DNA of 34,457 nucleotides from Hypholoma sublateritium FD-334 SS-4 (taxonomy: Eukaryota > Basidiomycota > Agaricomycetes > Agaricales > Strophariaceae), in assembly GCA_000827495.1 (NCBI GenBank), contig KN817736.1:1-34457 (forward strand), in the 5' to 3' direction. The position numbers and the translations under genes are program-made. A model generated the notes under the pieces. That model did no database searches. It had not been told where the DNA came from and saw only the letters and a list, made by a program, of their open reading frames with translations. Positions 22,104 through 32,600 of this stretch are shown here, piece by piece. How positions within the stretch are numbered: position 1 is the first letter of the stretch; each line of letters opens with the position of its first letter.

Positions 22104-23153
22104 TCAAGCAGCCGGGGGCATTGCACCAATAGCACGGCAGAGTTCTCTGAGACGATCATCTCGATTTCGAACTCGTTTTGTTGCTGCCGCTGAATAATAC
22201 GCTGCGTGGTACTTTTCTAAATCTGGGTCGGAGAGTGCTTGAATGGCCTGTTGATTAGGAAGGGCCGGGAGTTTAAGCTGTGGTTATGGCTGAGTCCGTC
22301 TGCGAGGTCAGAGTAAATGATCTATTCCCCACCTTTTCAACGGGGTCTGAACCGTCTGGCAACGGCATAGTCTGGTACTGAAGCTGTCGGCCATCAACAG
22401 CGGCCATGTTGTAAACCTGGAGGAGCAGGGCTCAACCCTCTGAACAGAGACGTCATGACAAATTACATACCTTGACACTAATCTTCTGATTAGCTATGAG
22501 CCTTTTTTCCAGTCGCTCATCGGCGCTTTTGAGGTCGGAGCGCAATGCTTTGAGATCATTACGAACTGTCAGAATCTCCCCCTTCATGTGTGCCTTGAAC
22601 TCNTGAATTTCCTTCTGAACTTGGGATATATGTTTGTTNATGTCCGTCCTGAGCCCGTTGACCTGCGCCCTGATNTCGTTGTTGTCTTGTTTCATTTGAT
22701 TCCGTATAGCGTTCATTTCATCCCTNAGAATTTGAANGGTCGGCTGCAACCAAGCGGGGGGACCGACGTCTGTTGGGCAGATGCTGCAGTAGATGCCGCA
22801 TCTGCAGGCGGATTCAGCTCACCATCAGCTTCTGAGTAGAGCCTGGCGGCTTGGACCTTCGCGCTGTACATGATCACATCTGCGAATTGGTCTCCATTAA
22901 CGTCTGAACCCCNTGTGCAAGCATCGTCAATGAGGCACTGATTNGCAGTGGTAGTGCACTTGCTATACGCGAGTTCAGCATTCTTGATATAGTAATGCGC
23001 TGCCACAATGTCGCCTCCAGACGGCGGATCCTCAGGTTCATCCGGGGATGCAATTTTGGCGTGTGCCGGCGGTAGGTGGACAGGCATTCGAGTNAGCAAT
23101 GAAAGGAGAACGTAAGGTTGAAAACGTATTGAAGTGGCAAGATAAAGTTTCAT
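22104..23153 (-). CDS. Coiled-coil protein with Mug135-like C-terminal domain
   Basis: Three exons: 23153-22471 (MPVHLPPAHAK at 23087 is the more likely start), 22416-22333 and 22277-22104. Introns are 22417-22470 (GTATGT..CCAG, 54 nt) and 22278-22332 (GTGGGG..CACAG, 55 nt), both phase 0. About 291-313 residues. The N-terminal half has a helical segment (AAHYYIKNAELAYSK). The middle is a coiled coil (DLKALRSDLKSADERLEKRL). The C-terminus reads YNMAAVDGRQLQYQTMPLPD, then LPALPNQQAIQAL and a basic end. The order (P.PDG, LP.L....I..LS..DLEKY..AY) matches what I recall of the Mug135-like C-terminal domain (Schizosaccharomyces UPF0612 type), which is common in mushrooms; its function is unknown. 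Exon 1 is one base short at a C6 run near 22754-22760, and contains N bases, so an assembly error is likely. Confidence 0.65.
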
Positions 23154-23157
23154 GATT

Positions 23158-23196
23158 CACGTGCTGGCTTGACTTTCCGGTTCAAGTCAGCACGTG
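23158..23196. promoter_or_regulatory. Strong hairpin with E-boxes at both ends, at the Mug135-like gene start
   Basis: CACGTGCTGGCTTGA pairs with TCAAGTCAGCACGTG across a short GACTTTCCGGT-type loop, with one mismatch. Each arm ends in CACGTG, the palindromic E-box recognised by bHLH factors such as fungal Cbf1/Pho4 types. It lies 5 bases upstream of the ATG at 23153 and 71 bases upstream of the ATG at 23087, so it would sit in the promoter or 5' leader. Confidence 0.5.
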
Positions 23197-23388
23197 CGCT
23201 AATATTATTATCTCGCCTCAATGTTCGCTGAGCGCTCGCAATCTTGATTCTTCGGCCAAGGGTGGAACCAGGCGATTCCTGGTGCTGTACCTTCGCGAAA
23301 TCCTGTCCGGTCCTCCTCAAACTTCGTATGCACACAGCCTAAAATGTATAACACTCATTTATATAAAAATATTGACTATTTGACGCCT

Positions 23389-23780
23389 GGAAAGGCCGTC
23401 TTTTTCTTACTAACGAGCGGGTTTCTTTTGCCCCGCAACACAACAGGGAGTGATTGTATTCGACTTTTCTTTAGCGTTCTGGGTCATATAGAGCTCAATG
23501 ATGACGTATGTTTGACAATTAGAGGGCTAAATTACGGTTGAGCAGGTTGGGAGGCTTACTAACGTCTGTGGCCCTCGCTGACGCGTCGCGTATGCAACGC
23601 GTATGTGCATATCGGGAAATCTTGGGGAAATCGCCCAAGCGCGACTCCGCCGCCGCTGTTCCATAGACTCCCTTAGATACCTGGTAGATAGATAATGTTT
23701 TTCCTTAACCATGACGTACAGTTACCATATGACTAGGAGGGCTAAGCGAGCCTCGGCCCCGCAGGTTGTAGATACTTAAC
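23389..23780 (+). repeat. Dispersed repeat, about 390 bp, copy 2
   Basis: Same order of blocks as 14021-14408 (-): GCCGTCTTTTTCTTAC.. with ACAACAGGGAGTGATTGTAT, then CCTCGCTGACGCGTCGCGTA, then AGATAATGTTTTTCCTTAAC, then the tail AAGCGAGCCTCGGCCCCGCA with TACTTAAC. The GC block matches copy 1 at 27 of 29 positions by eye. The ends are approximate. Confidence 0.65.
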
Positions 23781-24614
23781 ATCAAGTAAGTACGTCGAGT
23801 AACTAAGTAGAGAGTAATTACACCCCCATTGGAAACCTTGCTTGATGCAACCTGATGCAACACTTTTGTTTATGTAGCATGGGTGCTTCAAATAAGCTCT
23901 AACACAATCACCGTAACGTACGTTTACTTCTGGTAATCAATTGCGTCGAACGGTGTCCACGGTGAACCTTTCTGATTACTTACATTTTGTAAGATCAGGT
24001 CTAATCTGGGGCTAATGCGTCCCATGGCATCTAGATTTGGTCGAGATGTTATACAACTTCAATCCCATTTTTCGCGGTCCGGTGCTTCGTGGACTGGTAG
24101 GAGCTGTGGCATTCGCATTCAAGACCCAAATGGATTAACGTCTGCTACGATATTGCTGGTTGGTTGTTTGTGAGGGGCAATGTACCAGTGTAACAACGTG
24201 AAGGGAATGCGGACAAGGGCCTTGATTGACTAGTCAGATTATAACACTTATGCCCTTTGAACTCGTACAAACTCGTAGGCCAGTAATGGAACAACTCACT
24301 TCGAAGCAAGTAACTTGTAAGCAGTACTAAGAGAATGGCTTAGAGTAACTTGAGAGTTGCTTATATTATTATTCTGAATCACCTACTTCAAACTTTTTCA
24401 CAAGCAATATGACGCCCAGTTGTTGAATACGGGAAAAGGATTATGAACCCGCAGAAATCCTTGTAATATACATGACAAATGCAACCAAAATCCGGCGCGT
24501 ATAAAGCGAGCTGGATAAACGTACTTGACAGGATATCCAAGATCACTTGCCAACGGCGGAAGAGCTGTGCAAGAGGGAGAGCCTTTGAATAGTCTCTGTA
24601 GAATTGTCGGGCAC
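23781..24614. other. Intergenic, no gene seen
   Basis: AT-rich sequence between the repeat and the 3' end of the JmjC-like gene. The minus frame 24388-24672 is open past the JmjC stop but is out of phase with the favoured splice, so I leave it as 3' untranslated sequence. Confidence 0.4.
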
Positions 24615-27600
24615 TCAGTGCAATTTCCTCTTCTTGATTGTGCCTGAAAGCATTATTTGGCAAAAATGACATGCTGAAAATATTCCGGTCTCACCAAAAG
24701 TGTGTGGCGTTCGAGAAAATGCCCGAGTGACTTGGTCGTGGCTGCATTCTCCGAGTTCCATCATTTTCTTAAACTTGAGTGCTTCAGTCTGTTGCAAAGC
24801 GCTATGAAAAATGGGCTGTTTCTTTGGTCTCACATGCACAACACCCAGAAAATCAAATAACTTGGTAGGTCCACCAAAGGCAAGACAGTGAGCGGATGGT
24901 TGCGAATACTTCATACGGATGGCATCAAGCTGCGTCTTGATTCTTGCTGCGGTAAAATTACCAGTTTGAAGGAACTGGGCAGCGTCGGCCTTCTGTTTGT
25001 ATTTCTCAAGTAAATGAAGGTGCCGGTTGAACAGGGTGGCCTGAACTTCTTTGATGGAGAGGTCGGCCGTCGTTCCGTTGGGAGAAGATATTGTGAGCTG
25101 AAAATGATTGTTTGCCCAGTCGAGTATCTCGGTGCACTGCCCCCTCGAATACTGATTCTCTAGGCGTTCGTTCAGTGGAAGTGGGGTGTCATCATGTAGC
25201 TCCCACATCCTATTAGCATGCGGCGGCATCTTCTCCGTACCGTAGACACGGAAGTCCAGAACTCCTAATAACATAGTGATCGTGCACGTGGAAAGAAGGT
25301 CCACAAGACCTTCCACAGTACCTACGTCGGGAATATGTGACCGTGCCTGGTCTAAAGATGAAAGCGTTGGTCGGTGAGATAATGCCCAAATATTGTGATG
25401 CAAGCAGAACTTACCATCGTTGGATATGCGCCCTTCAACCAGGCCGCAGTGGAATAGATCGACTAGCCTACGAATGGCAGCGTACGCAGGCGGGTGGTCT
25501 GTATTGGTAATAAGTTGGTGGAGTACAGCCGTGTGGTACATCCCAGCCAATGTATCTCTCATGGTTGACGTAGAATAGAAATGTCCGCCGTGAGTGACGC
25601 AGCTTGTCGGCGTGTAGACGGCGTGAATGGTATTGGGACGCATAATCCTGTGAAACCGGTATCGTTATCAATATAATCGTTGATAGACCATCTTCAACAC
25701 CCACAGCGTCATTCCCGGTTCCAGAAGTATCGCTTCTAGTACAAACTTCTTGGGGGAAGGCCTGTTGACATCAAAAGGTGGATCGACTAACAATTCGATG
25801 TCTTCAAAGGCGTCGAAGTTGAAGTTGTCGATGGGGCGTGCGACAATCCACCACTTCCTCCCGGTCTGAGGACTAATAAAGGTGGCAAGACCATTGGCGT
25901 CGATGTGTAGGGTATGGTATGCGCCGGTGGTGGCGGCCAGCCCCCATCGGAAGTCGCCTGTTGNGACCTCGGTCGAATTTGTTTTGAGCGCACGTTGAGC
26001 GGACATGCGCAGCATAGCATGGGTGTCTGATGCATAGGGAGTTGGATTCATGGATGCCTGGGGCATCGGGAAATNCAGTGCATTTAANGAGTTTCCTGTA
26101 GGGGATTCCGCATGGTCAGCGAGGTTGCCTAGAGTACCCACACGAACGATGTCATTGCCGCTCATGGAGAAGGATATCGATTGATCTACAGTCCGTCAAT
26201 TTGTAAGAATGACACCTGAAAGNTAATTACGGACCTTGGAGTTCAACCGGTCGCTCATCACCACCGCCCAACGTCTGCAAGGCCTGCCTGAAGTTCATNT
26301 TGCGATGAGGAACACCATGAATAACGAGGTGCTTGTTCCGCAGGGCCGCTTGGACCTCGCGATCGGTCATTTTGTCGTAACTGCTTTTGNTGATTATCTC
26401 AAAGATGGACTGATCGCTTTTTGTCGGGTGACAATGCAGCGGTATCCCATCGGCGTAATTGCTGAAAACTGCCGAGGCAATCGAATCCATAGCATCCAGG
26501 TTTTTCTTGCTCTAAATGATACAAGAAAATTAGNATTCATAACGTGTAATTCCGTTATAGAGTGCCTACATGGACCGACACCTTGAAGTCATAAGTTTGG
26601 TCAATCGTTGCCCCGTATCCTTTGATTTCGATCTCACTCTCGAGCTTCGGTCGCTCTTTCAAGTCCAGCGTGCATCGTTTGATCTCACACCATATACCTT
26701 CTTCGATATACTCATACGTTTTGGTTTGTGAAATTTCTTCGTCGCCGCCTTGCATTTTGACTTCCTCCATCACTGTCGCTCGTTGGCCCTCTTTCAAAAC
26801 CGGCTGTTTTCCGTGCGCTCGAACACACCCTACTCCTAGCACTTCATTGGTTGATTGAAGAACGGTATGCGTCTGTTTTGGAGACCTTGACACTCTTCTG
26901 TTCAATGTTAATTGATCGGCATCCGGTGACTTTTCCATGCATCTAGGTGTGTCCGCTGAGTCTGCGTTGATGTTCATGGGATACATAGGGGAAGGGAGAG
27001 GTTGCTCGTGTGCATGGCTGCTGCATTTGGAAGACTCCGTGGTTTTGTCGGCAACGACAGTTCGAGCATTATCTGCCTCATCTAGTATACGCGCACAAGG
27101 CTGAGGGAGTTGGAGGGATATGGTCATAAATCGGTCATTACTGCCATGCTCATGCCTCTGATTACTTGCTTTATCGATTTGTGGGTCAGTCTCGGAGGCT
27201 ATGTTGGAGGGACTGGGCTGATATTTTGGTCTTCTTGGTGCTTCTATGCTCTCCGCCGGCCCACGGAAGTCTAGGTCACACAACTGAGTATGCGGATAGT
27301 TCATGTCGACGTCTCCATGCATGTTATAGGCATGATAGATTTCCGCGGTAGGCTCTATTCTGCCGAACACTTGATTTTGTGACATGTCATCCAGCGTTCC
27401 TGTCAGCTGGTGGGAGCCAGTACCTTTTGTTGAGATGTCAGTTATGGTGCTGACCAATGAAACAGATGCGATGTTGCCTTCGTCTTCGGACCCTTCCAAC
27501 ATGTTAACAGAATGCGGTGCCGAACTCGTCTCATGAAAACAATATACTTGCGCTGGTGGGATACAATGATCCAGGGCCAAAGCCCTAAACGCGGTTGGGT

Positions 27601-28650
27601 CATCATCTAAGTGCTGTGGCTGCATTGCTGCGAAAAATTCATCGCTGGCCAGAACATCCTGAAGGGCATCGAGGATATCGCAAGACGTTGTCCGTGGGTT
27701 GTTAGAAAGGAGAAATAAATGCTGCCAAATTAGGTTCTCAAGGCCACGAAGCACATGGGGCCTGAAATTTCCCACCGCAAAAAAACCCTGGAGGAAACAG
27801 GTGTTGGAGACCGCAAAGCAAGCATAAGTATCAAAAAGTATACCTCAAGCATCCATTATTGGTGCTTTTTTCTAGAAGCAGCGCACGAAGGTGGACGGTG
27901 GCCAAAGTAAAATTAGAGCAAATGGCCAGCTTTTTGGTATTTCCATCCAGATGATTGGCGAACTCGAGTAGATTTTGGAGGTTTGCAAGGCGACCAAAAC
28001 CATAATTGCCGTCTCCCTTGCGTGAAAATTGTAAGAACTTTCTTCCAATCTGCAAGCTTTCCTAGAGACTGTCCTAAACAGTGAGATTTAAAATCAACCG
28101 ACAGTAGAGAGGGATTACCGAGGGCCTTGCCGTAGCGAGAATCAAAGAAGATGGGTGGCTGAAAGTCGGACGAGGGGATGGCATCTCCGAATTTCGCTCC
28201 CCGCCTTGCAGCCGGTACTGTATGTCCACAAGGCGATATCCTGCCATAAAGCTACAGGCTCTGGAGAAAGCCCTCTCCTGCGACCGATGACCTGCGGTCG
28301 TCTGTTCAGGAAGAACCCCAAGTACATGTTTAAATTTCAAATCTTGCATTCCGGCCTCCCAGGCGTCCAAGCGAGAGAAAAATGTCTGTGCACTTTGCCA
28401 TAAGGACTATTTTGAGCACTTTCAAATGATATTGCACATACATCAAAACTATCGGTGCCTAAATCGAGCGGAATTGTCCCATTGGCCAGCGCTGGATGGT
28501 CCCATGCGAACTTAGCGAAAAGCGGCAGATTGAGTCGTTCAGGCCCTTTTTTCAAAACAATGGTGTATTTGGCGTATGTTTAACCCATAATCTTACAGTA
28601 AATTGTGACAATAGACTCTTACCATTAGAAGAGCCTGCGATGCTCCCCAT
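24615..28650 (-). CDS. JmjC-like Fe(II)/2-oxoglutarate oxygenase-fold protein, multi-exon
   Basis: Seven exons: 28650-28119, 28061-27844, 27787-26582, 26511-26235, 26185-25705, 25647-24695 and 24643-24615. Introns are 49-70 nt. The 26512-26581 donor is ambiguous among three phase-0 GT sites. The protein has about 1,230 residues. The C-terminal third carries the JmjC-like core: DQSISFSMSGNDIVRVGTLG, then WGLAATTGAYHTLHIDANGL with the HxD metal ligands (about residue 840). After that come GRKWWIVARP and, across an intron, MTLIMRPNTIHAVYTP and HGGHFYSTSTM, giving the distal His (about 925). This matches the large Agaricomycete JmjC-like family; members may be histone demethylases or non-catalytic, and the substrate is unknown. 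It ends GTIKKRKLH. The N-terminal 700 residues are family-less, with a Ser/Asp-rich middle. Three one-base shortfalls (T4 at about 28555, T5 at 28378-28382, T7 at 27779-27785) interrupt the frame; adding one base at each makes the total length a multiple of three. It is divergent from the EZH2-like gene. Confidence 0.75.
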
Positions 28651-28700
28651 GTATTGTGAATGCTTGGCTTATCCTGGTGTGTGGCTGGTTCGAATGTGTG

Positions 28701-28719
28701 ATGTGTCACAGTGACACAT
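28701..28719. promoter_or_regulatory. Perfect palindrome upstream of the JmjC-like gene
   Basis: ATGTGTCACAGTGACACAT has 9-bp arms around a single central base and lies 51-69 bases upstream of the proposed ATG at 28650. The size and symmetry suit a dimeric DNA-binding protein; the cognate factor is unknown. Confidence 0.35.
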
Positions 28720-29498
28720 TTGAAGTTCAATACCTAGTTCATAATCATAATGAAGACGATTTTTCTCACGGGAGTTAAAATGTCTTGTGATTGGCTCGTA
28801 AGCTATGGTTCTCTGGTCAGTTATGTTGGCTTAAAATTTTATGTCTCAGAGCACACGGCGATCACTTCTCCGGCAGAAAATGCCGCCGTACAATCCATAT
28901 CAAGCTGGCAGCCTGATATTCAGTAATCTAATAAAACCAGGTGGAATATTTTTTTCCAGGGCTTTGTAGTTTCTCAAAACAGCCAAAATCTATTGTTGGA
29001 AAATGATCTTGATTTGATGGTGGCAAACAGCCCAGTCCAGTCGACAATGATATTTGTGTCTGTCATAGATCTATTTTCCAATTACACCACTTCATTTGCA
29101 TTATATTGATTTGTACTGTTTCAATTTCACTGTAACAGATACGGAGAAAACATTGAACGGTTATTGCACTTGTAAGGCACGCAGTTTGCACGCAGTGTAT
29201 ATTACTTACACGCCGAAGTTACAACGGAGTAGTGCCTGGCCCGACGTGTAGCATCGGTGTATCGCGGAGAAACGCACATATACTATCAGTACCTACGATA
29301 CCCATTACGTACATAATTTAAGATTCCGGAGCGCCGCAGAGGCAATGGACCGCTTGGATTACATAATTCCCTCCGCGTTGTAATTCCCTCCTCTGTACAT
29401 ACGGTTTCGGGGGATTCGCTTCGGGGTTTGGGGTTGACACGGACGCATAGAAAATAGAACTCATGTATAACTCTGACATATGGTACGCCACAATGGAG

Positions 29499-29529
29499 TA
29501 TAAATGGATTCAAAAAAAAACAAAAAAAA
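29499..29529 (+). promoter_or_regulatory. TATA box followed by poly(dA) tract, EZH2-like gene
   Basis: TATAAA at 29499-29504 is followed by two A-runs (about 29511-29528). They lie 106-136 bases upstream of the proposed ATG at 29635. Poly(dA) tracts of this kind often sit in nucleosome-depleted fungal promoters. Confidence 0.4.
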
Positions 29530-29634
29530 GCTATCAGTATAATACAGAAGGGCCGTCCACCAATATTTTATTGGTCCCGAAATTGCGGCGACTGTTTGAA
29601 ACCGTGGATAAGATTCTTCGTGCGCTCAATCCCA

Positions 29635-32600
29635 ATGTCTGCATTGCAGCTAATCCGCGACGTTCTCAACACCACATTGGACGCTTATTCGAAAGGGGCA
29701 ATTAACACCAGACAAGGGGTACTCGACTCTTTGTTCCGCAGAACTCTGGCCTTGCAGGGGGGCCCCACTTTACGACCGCCAACATACACACCTCAGTCCG
29801 AGTCGTTCGCGACTGGAACCTTATTCACAGTTACTGAGTATGGTACAAATATACAGGTTGCTGACCGCTACACGTGCAGATCCGAAGAATGCTTGGTACC
29901 AAATGTACTTCTGAAGCCATATCCTACCTACAATTTCTGTGTTCCTATTTCACAAAATACAGGAACAGGTGACGATCCAGAATCTTTGCCTTTCATCCCG
30001 CTATCCGATGATCCTTCCTACAACTCTGAAAATCACCTTTCTCTACATCCTGCGTTCGACTGGCAAGAACGTGTGGATCACAATGATTGTAAGATCTATA
30101 TTATTACGAAGTCGTACCAGATCACATACCTTGTGTTCAAGGGAATACGGTTTTATTGGAAACATATCGCATCCTGCTTAATCGCGGGCTTACTCCAGCG
30201 GTAATCGATGGAACTGGGGCCCTTCCTTTGTCATGCCAGACAATTTGGGACCTGTTACAACATAGGTTAGGATTTTTTTCTAAAAAAAAGCGATTCTGCT
30301 TTTCATGTGAAACTTTTGCAAGGGACGACTGCTATGCTTGGCAGCTTCCTAATCCCGGAAAGTTCCCGGAATCGGTGAAAAATACTCTTCAAGAACTTAA
30401 TGAATCATTTTGTGATAGTTTGGGTTGTATATCCAGCATGTGCCCTACCCACCGTATGGCTTAATTCTCCATACATTCCAAACCCTAATTTTTCAACAGG
30501 TGTTCCCCGAAAGCTTCGTCCGGCGCTTCCCAGGTTCGAAGGAGTAGTTTCTCTGGATCGACCGTGTGGCACCGACTGTTTCCTTTTCAACCGGAGTGGA
30601 TCAGGTCTTAGTGTGGGATCGATCGTCATCAACAGTTATCTGCCTGCTAACTGCACCTTCAGCAGGCCTGGGAATCAGACGATTTATACCTCTTAGAGTT
30701 CACAATTGATTATTCCCCCGCCACCACGGCTTGTGACCTGGCTGTCATATGCCGAAAACCCTGCTGGGAGGTACGTTACATAAGGCATAGCCCTCAATTA
30801 CATGCTACTAATGTAATATGATATGTGCTACATTGACTAGGTTTCTCTTCAACTTCCGGTAGATGCATGTGGAATTGGTGCCTTGAAGTTTGATATCATC
30901 CCCCCCGATCGGCTTCTCAAAGGGTTTTTCGACGGGATGGATAAAGATAAAACTAGATTTAACAAACCTATGCGCTGCGAACACGAGGGGAGATGTGACG
31001 CTGACTCTAAATGTGAGTGTTTCCGCACACGCACACATTGCTCGAGCCGGTGCCACTGCACCAATATTTGTCCCCGACAAAGGAAAGGTTGCAATTGTAC
31101 GCTCGAATACTCTAAACGACCATGCGGAACGCAAAGGTGTCCTTGCTACAGGGCATCTCTGGAATGTGACCCGCAGTTGTGCGTGTCATGCAAAGCTAGG
31201 TTTTTACCACTTTAACAAGGGAAAGTGAAAAATAGTTGACTAATTATTTTGTGCAGAGGTATGTCCCCGGGCTTCGCCGTAGACGTGCATGTACTTATCG
31301 CATTAAGACCAACATTCTAATCAATGCCGCAATGTACAAATTCAGCGGGGAAATAGCAAGGTATTTGATATCAATATAACCTAGTTAAAAAATTCTCACT
31401 TATTGTCAAATAGAACGTGGTAGTACGGCGGAGTAAGTGGGGGTTAGGGGCCTTCATGATGGAATCTTGCGAAAAGGGAGAGATGATATCAGGTATTTGT
31501 TTAATTCTCTTCGTATCACCCTGCTGTAAAATGATTTTCCATCCACTGAAGAATACGTAGGAGAACTGGTCTTTGAGAGTACGGTTTTATCGCGGAGGTA
31601 AATTATCGAGAACTCAGCTGCTGATGTAGGCTGACTTAGTGCAAATAATCAGCTGGGCCGACGCGCATGCCGGGACCTCATATGTCTTTGAACTTAATCA
31701 GGATGTCTGCATTGATTCGAGAAATTTTGGAAATGTTTCTCGGTATATCAATCATAGCGAAAATCCCAACTGCTATGCAAAAGGTTTGTGTTTGCCTCCC
31801 GCTTTACCGGAATTAGGATGAAGGATGCATGCTAGTAAATTCTGTTCATGGGGACCACCGCATTGGGATATTTTCATGTAAGCCTTGCGATAGTTCCATT
31901 GCGATAAATGCACTGATTTGCATAGTTCGTCGAATATTTCAGCACGAAGAACTTTTTCTCCATTACGGGAATCGTTTCTTTGCGTCGGATTCACTTTCCA
32001 GATTATCAACTTCTCCCCTTCCTTGTGAGATATCTGACAACCACAATCCGGGCGGAGATGTACTACGAACGAAGGAGGGAAACGTGGCTTGGATCGGGAA
32101 ACACGCAGAGCCACTCAGAGATGATAATAATAGAAAGTGCTATGATGGAAGCATTGCACCAACGTATTATCCTTCAGAACTCGCTTTACCTTCTGCGATG
32201 TCTGTTTCACGAGGACACAAAAAAGCGGCAAGGAAAACCCAGTGAGTTCGGCTCTCTGACACCAAACTTTTACCAACGACATTCTCAGGACATTGTTTTT
32301 AATACGAGAACACAAAAAGGCAGCGAGGAAGTCCACGTAAATTCACGCCTTTATGAAACGTAATTCACGCTGATGATTGTCACAGGGGCGTGTTTCCAAG
32401 AAAATACACAAGGGCAGCAAGGAAAATCTCGTCAGTGCATGGCTCTCTAACACCTGACGCGCGCCAATGATGCCCGCAGGAACTTGATTTTACGGGAAAA
32501 CACAAAGGAAGCAAGGGAAACCCCGCCAGTTCAGGCCCCGCTGAATCCCACCCCATACAATGAGGCCGACAGTTCGTCTCCCCAAGTCCCTGTGTTCATG

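Larger units (their letters stand above)
28651..29634. other. Shared divergent intergenic region of the JmjC-like and EZH2-like genes
   Basis: It spans 984 bp with no supported exon, AT-rich, and includes a palindrome near the JmjC-like start and a TATA plus A-tract near the EZH2-like start. Both genes read away from it, so it probably holds both promoters. Confidence 0.55.

Noticed and set aside
24388..24672. Alternative C-terminal exon of the JmjC-like gene (HNQEEEIALSARQFYRDYSK)
   Set aside because: With the clear donor/acceptor pair at 24644-24694 the phase leads to GTIKKRKLH and a stop; the other frame needs one extra base. Kept as a possibility only.
26582..27787. A separate 406-residue gene starting at 27775
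   Set aside because: The first codon is GTG, and the exon is bordered by good splice sites joining it to the JmjC-like core downstream and a coding exon upstream.
31200..31307. Two-nucleotide micro-exon AG at 31257-31258 between two introns, which would restore the EZH2-like frame
   Set aside because: It works in phase and the second donor is GTATGT, but a 2-nt exon is mechanistically very unlikely. One missing base near 31312 with coding 31259-31360 is simpler.
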